A stretch of DNA of 64,000 nucleotides from the NCBI RefSeq assembly GCF_032248455.1, contig NZ_JAVTTP010000001.1, forward strand, positions 3,346,501 to 3,410,500, written 5' to 3'. A model generated the notes under the pieces. It was given only the letters and a program-made list of their open reading frames with translations, was not told where the DNA came from and did not search any database. This document shows, in pieces, positions 60,881 through 64,000 of the stretch. A program made the translations under genes and the position numbers. Source of the DNA: Pricia mediterranea. Its GTDB lineage: Bacteria; Bacteroidota; Bacteroidia; Flavobacteriales; Flavobacteriaceae. Every line of letters starts with the position of its first letter. The first letter of the stretch is position 1.

Positions 60881-61924
60881 TTAGACGGTCGGGCTTATTT
60901 TGGGATTTTTTTTCGCGCCGAACACTTCCATGACCAAGTAATATTGGACCCCGAAAAGCAGCGATGCGATGATCAGGTGCAGGGGCTGGGTAGCGAATGG
61001 GAAATCCAAATAATACATGCCTACGCCCGTGAGCACCTCGATGCCCAAAAGCAGCAGCACCCAGTTTATTTTGGTAAAGCCCAATCGATGTTTATAGATG
61101 CGCCAGGCCAAGAAGAGGTTCAGCAAGACCACCGCGATGGAGAAGGAGCGGTGTACGTAGAACGTCCAGTCAAAGTTGGATAACCAAAGATGTCTGGCAT
61201 CGTACCCGACTCTATCGACTTGCTCATCGACCAAGTGCCGCACTTGGGTACCCAAAATAATCTGGATAACGGTAGCGGCGAACGCTGCCAATAACCAAAC
61301 GAAAAGGCCTCTTTCGTAAACAAGGGATTCGGACGATTTTCTGGTCGTATAGATCAGATAGGTCAGCAGGGCGACAATAAACAGGGCCATGATCATATGT
61401 ATCGTGATCTTGGCCGGCGCGAGAACAGAATAGACAACGGTAGCGCCCAACCAGCCCTGAAATCCCATGGCGAAGACCACCAACCAAGAAAGCAAGGTGA
61501 TTTTTTTGCGCTTCTTCCAAAATCCGAGGGAAAAAACAGCCAGAACTAGCGTGCCGAGACCCGCCAGGGCCCCGAACAAGCGGTTGATAAATTCGATCCA
61601 CGTATGCCAAGGGTTGAAAATAGCGTAGTCGTGCTTGGTGTACAATTCCCAATTTTGATCGGTGTATTCGTTCCCGGTCTTGAAATCGACCTTGGCGACC
61701 TGTAGCGTTCTATCGACAATGATGACCTGTCCCTTTTTAAATTCCCGGTCCGGCTGCCATTGCAGTTGCGCGGTTTCGGTAGGGGGGATATAGTATCCAA
61801 AACATTTCGGCCAATCGGGACAGCCCATGCCGCTGCCCGTCATTCTTACGATGGCCCCGGCCGCGATAACCAGATAGACGAGGACCAAGGATATCTTCGC
61901 AATTTTTCGAAAACCTTCTTGCAT
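60881..61924 (-). CDS. ctaA: heme A synthase (COX15/CtaA)
   Basis: Inner-membrane enzyme of 347 residues that oxidises the C8 methyl of heme O to make heme A for cytochrome oxidase. About eight transmembrane helices are visible. Helix 1 is ISLVLVYLVIAAGAIVRMTGSGMGCPDWPKCFG with the conserved TGSGMGCPDWP. Conserved histidines occur in WHTWIEFINRL, KITIHMIMALF, FYVHRSFSIA and PLHLIIASLL. The start at 61924 is preferred over 61945 because a TAAATTTG -7 element ends at 61947, leaving no room for the longer form. Confidence 0.95.
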   Translation of the reverse strand: MQEGFRKIAKISLVLVYLVIAAGAIVRMTGSGMGCPDWPKCFGYYIPPTETAQLQWQPDREFKKGQVIIVDRTLQVAKVDFKTGNEYTDQNWELYTKHDYAIFNPWHTWIEFINRLFGALAGLGTLVLAVFSLGFWKKRKKITLLSWLVVFAMGFQGWLGATVVYSVLAPAKITIHMIMALFIVALLTYLIYTTRKSSESLVYERGLFVWLLAAFAATVIQIILGTQVRHLVDEQVDRVGYDARHLWLSNFDWTFYVHRSFSIAVVLLNLFLAWRIYKHRLGFTKINWVLLLLGIEVLTGVGMYYLDFPFATQPLHLIIASLLFGVQYYLVMEVFGAKKNPKISPTV

Positions 61925-61946
61925 TTTATGTCGTGGGTTTGCCATG

Positions 61947-61954
61947 CAAATTTA
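61947..61954 (-). promoter_or_regulatory. -7 element of ctaA
   Basis: The minus strand reads TAAATTTG. Its outer edge is 30 bp from the ATG at 61924, the usual distance, but only 9 bp from the alternative ATG at 61945. Confidence 0.55.
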
Positions 61955-62054
61955 CCACTCTTAGGCAAGAAACACGACAATTAAAGGGCGGTAATGTGCC
62001 CATTAAATAATGAACTCACGTTGGGGTACAAACATGAACCCAAGACGAATTCAA

Positions 62055-63002
62055 TTAAAAAAACCTAGGACGGCCAGGACGGCCGGAACCTCCATAGAAG
62101 GTGTCTAACTCATAGCGCAACAAAATCTCGAACGATCCGTCATTGAACCGGGTACCGCCCAGCTCGGTGGTTTCTCGGTCATAGGCGAGGCCCAGGAGAA
62201 GCTTGTCGTTGAGCTGGAATCCGAAGAGGGCGCTTACCGCCGCGTCCCACCGGTATGCCGCCCCTAGTTTGAACTTTTCGTTGAGCAAGAAGTTGGCCGA
62301 GACATCGACCTGCAACGGCGCACCGTTTACGGCTTTGACCAATAGGGCCGGTTTAAATTTTAATCGTTGCGAGGGTTCGAAGATGTACCCGGTCATAAAG
62401 TAGAAATTCAATCGTTCCTCGGCCAAAAAGGAGGTGCCCGAAGCCGAGTCGTCAAAATGTTTGGTGCTCAAAAAGTTGGGTATCGATAGCCCGGCATAGA
62501 AATTTGTAGCATAATAATAGACTCCTGCCCCGAAGTTGGGCGAGAAGCGTTGGTCGATATTGGACAGGCCCACATTCGCGGCCTCGGCGTCATAGTTCGC
62601 CAGTTTGTTGAAATCGACGTTCAATAGATGTCCCCCGGCCTTGACACCGAAGGATAATCGTTGTTCGCGGGAGAGTGTAATAGTATATGAAAAGACACCG
62701 TCGAAAAAGGTTTCCTGATTGGTGCCGTTGCCGATTTCATCGTTGACGACCGATAGTCCAAGGCCCACCGTTTTAGAAACGGGACTATGTACGTTCAGGG
62801 TCTGTGTTCTAGGCGCCCCGTCTAGCCCGAGCCACTGCGAGCGATGGAGGGCAGCGATGCTCAGCGCACCTCTTGAACCGGCATAGGCGGGATTGATCGC
62901 TACCGTGTTATACATGTATTGGGTGTATTGGGCGTCTTGCTGGGCCACCAGTTCCGATACTGAAGCGATGGTACAGAAAAAGATCAAAAGGAGTTTTTTC
63001 AT
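62055..63002 (-). CDS. PorP/SprF-family type IX secretion membrane protein
   Basis: Outer-membrane beta-barrel of 315 residues. The start at 63002 begins the signal peptide (KKLLLIFFCTIASVSELVA, cleavage before QQDAQYTQYMYN). QDAQYTQYMYNTVAINPAYAGSRG is the hallmark opening of PorP/SprF proteins, and the barrel ends in aromatic strands. SprF-like proteins anchor gliding adhesins with T9SS. No large adhesin gene is adjacent, so this is an isolated copy. An upstream in-frame extension to 63065 is not secretory and is excluded. Confidence 0.92.
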   Translation of the reverse strand: MKKLLLIFFCTIASVSELVAQQDAQYTQYMYNTVAINPAYAGSRGALSIAALHRSQWLGLDGAPRTQTLNVHSPVSKTVGLGLSVVNDEIGNGTNQETFFDGVFSYTITLSREQRLSFGVKAGGHLLNVDFNKLANYDAEAANVGLSNIDQRFSPNFGAGVYYYATNFYAGLSIPNFLSTKHFDDSASGTSFLAEERLNFYFMTGYIFEPSQRLKFKPALLVKAVNGAPLQVDVSANFLLNEKFKLGAAYRWDAAVSALFGFQLNDKLLLGLAYDRETTELGGTRFNDGSFEILLRYELDTFYGGSGRPGRPRFF

Positions 63003-63363
63003 GGGATTTCTTTTATGGAATTTCCGACGGAGATACAACCCATTGGCTAAGATAAAGGTATCCATTTTTAGTTTTCCCTACTTTCTAGTGACTGTTTTGA
63101 AATCTGTCAATTATTTTTTATGCCAATTTTTGCGCGCCAACGCAGCTGCTGGCTCCTCTGCACAAGGCCAAATCATTGGCCTCGTGCTATCGGCCCCGTT
63201 AAAATTTTGGATCGTGGCTACGGCTATGCTCTAAAATTTTGCCTACAATGACATCAAAATAATCTATAAAAAATCCAATCACACAATTCACCACAGTGCC
63301 TTACCATAAACCTCGATAAGGGGATGGCTTCGAGTTGGAATCGGTGGAATAGTGACCAATAAT
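63003..63363. other. 361 bp gap with an unusual structured segment
   Basis: Between 63123 and 63245 is a GC-richer stretch. It holds a 7-bp palindrome AGGCCAA/TTGGCCT (63165-63182) and two copies of TAAAATTTTG (63200-63209 and 63232-63241) flanking GATCGTGGCTACGGCTATG. No protein family matches any frame. Confidence 0.5.
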
Positions 63364-64000
63364 TTAAGATTTAGCGGTCAAGCCGATTTCCTTACCTTTT
63401 TTTAGCATAAATGTCCTCGCGGCCTCGTATTCGTTGGGAATTTCCCCTTCAAGGATGGCCTCTTTGATCGCTTCTTTTATAACCCCGATTTCCCGGGATG
63501 GTTTTATCCCGAAGGTCTCCATAATATCTTCCCCTGAAATGGGGGGCTGAAAGTTACGGACATGGTCGCGTTCCTCGACCTCCTCTATTTTCTGGCGTAC
63601 CAGCTTAAAGTTGTTCTTGTATTTTCGTTGTTTTCGTGGATTTTTTGTGGTGATGTCCGCCTCGCAGAGGGTCATCAAGGCGTCCACGTGGTCCCCGGCA
63701 TCGTGCACCAAACGCCTTACTGCAGAATCTGTGGCAAATTCTTCGGCGAGGACTTGGGGGCGGGAGCTCATCAGCACCATTTTTTGGACGAACTTCATTT
63801 TTTCGTTTAGGGGCATCCGCAACCGTTTGAAGAGTTTATAGACCATTTTGGAACCTACGAACTCGTGGGCATGAAACGTCCATCCTATTTTTTTGTGCCA
63901 TCGTTTGGTGGGGGCCTTGCCAATATCGTGCAACAATGCCGCCCACCGCAGCCAGAGGTCATCGGTGGTCTCGGCGATGTTGTCCACCACCTCTAGCGTA
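63364..64000 (-). CDS. cca: CCA-adding enzyme / tRNA nucleotidyltransferase, partial
   Basis: This is the 3' 212 codons of a minus-strand gene whose 5' part lies beyond the right edge of the window. [11 protein letters not shown] is the HD phosphohydrolase motif, which follows RWAALL. The downstream helices ([44 protein letters not shown]) and the basic [13 protein letters not shown] are typical of the Bacteroidota CCA nucleotidyltransferase with a C-terminal HD domain. The polymerase head is not in view. The frame is open through the last base, so no start is assigned. Confidence 0.9.
   Translation of the reverse strand, partial: TLEVVDNIAETTDDLWLRWAALLHDIGKAPTKRWHKKIGWTFHAHEFVGSKMVYKLFKRLRMPLNEKMKFVQKMVLMSSRPQVLAEEFATDSAVRRLVHDAGDHVDALMTLCEADITTKNPRKQRKYKNNFKLVRQKIEEVEERDHVRNFQPPISGEDIMETFGIKPSREIGVIKEAIKEAILEGEIPNEYEAARTFMLKKGKEIGLTAKS

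Noticed and set aside
62893-63234. 113-codon plus-strand frame over the PorP start and gap
   Set aside because: It runs through the signal-peptide region of the opposite gene, and its composition is not protein-like.

Overview
The window is a 64 kb piece of a chromosome from the Bacteroidota, most likely a marine Flavobacteriaceae. The reasons are: PorP/SprF of the type IX secretion system, two SusC/FecA-style TonB-dependent receptors with an N-terminal carboxypeptidase-regulatory-like domain, the long form of NusB, a PUR-type DUF3276 protein, a dual cyclophilin-FKBP immunophilin, and a ribonucleotide reductase whose ATP-cone sits on the small subunit. About twenty gene starts are preceded by the Bacteroidota -7 element TAnnTTTG instead of an E. 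coli-like -10 box. Coding density is high and the base composition is fairly even. I see no rRNA, tRNA, CRISPR array, insertion sequence or prophage.

Layout. 0-6 kb: a sigma-54 activator without a DNA-binding domain, an unknown secreted protein, polyphosphate kinase 2 coupled to an M28 peptidase, a dual immunophilin and a cold-shock protein. 6-13 kb: an unknown lipoprotein pair, two peroxide/thiol proteins, a CsaA-like tRNA-binding protein, an M14 carboxypeptidase and a PUR protein. 13-20 kb: an ABC exporter divergent from nusB-DUF1573-yajC, a Tat-exported Gfo/Idh oxidoreductase and peptidase T. 20-30 kb: a TonB receptor, pyrD, a Dabb protein, a LysE exporter, an HMG-CoA-lyase-like enzyme, a broken methyltransferase and a PepSY membrane protein. 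30-34 kb: nrdB-nrdA and a small protein with two four-cysteine modules. 34-38 kb: stress-type membrane proteins (DUF1206, CHAD, a YrzE-like protein, and a 50-residue YqaE/Pmp3 protein) and a fasciclin protein. 38.8-45.3 kb: DUF4856 lipoprotein, imelysin, a vitamin K-dependent gamma-carboxylase homologue (HTTM) and a FecA-like TonB receptor. 45-64 kb: guaB, lysA, sucC, hsp20, uvrB, an ABC-2 transporter, a nucleoid-associated protein, heme A synthase ctaA, PorP/SprF, and the 3' part of a CCA-adding enzyme cut by the window edge.

The strongest candidate for an undescribed system is the 38.8-45.3 kb cluster. A gamma-carboxylase-like integral membrane protein that keeps the equivalents of the human catalytic Lys and His lies between an imelysin-type lipoprotein and a FecA-like receptor, behind a consensus promoter and an internal terminator/promoter. 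Its partner DUF4856 lipoprotein contains two copies of an H-x3-E-A-Y-G motif 111 residues apart.

The non-coding DNA is also unusual. Many gaps carry degenerate tandem repeats with a period of about 7 bp but different unit sequences. A roughly 150 bp element with inverted ends occurs twice in opposite orientation, 59 kb apart. Short GC-rich palindromes recur in otherwise AT-rich gaps.
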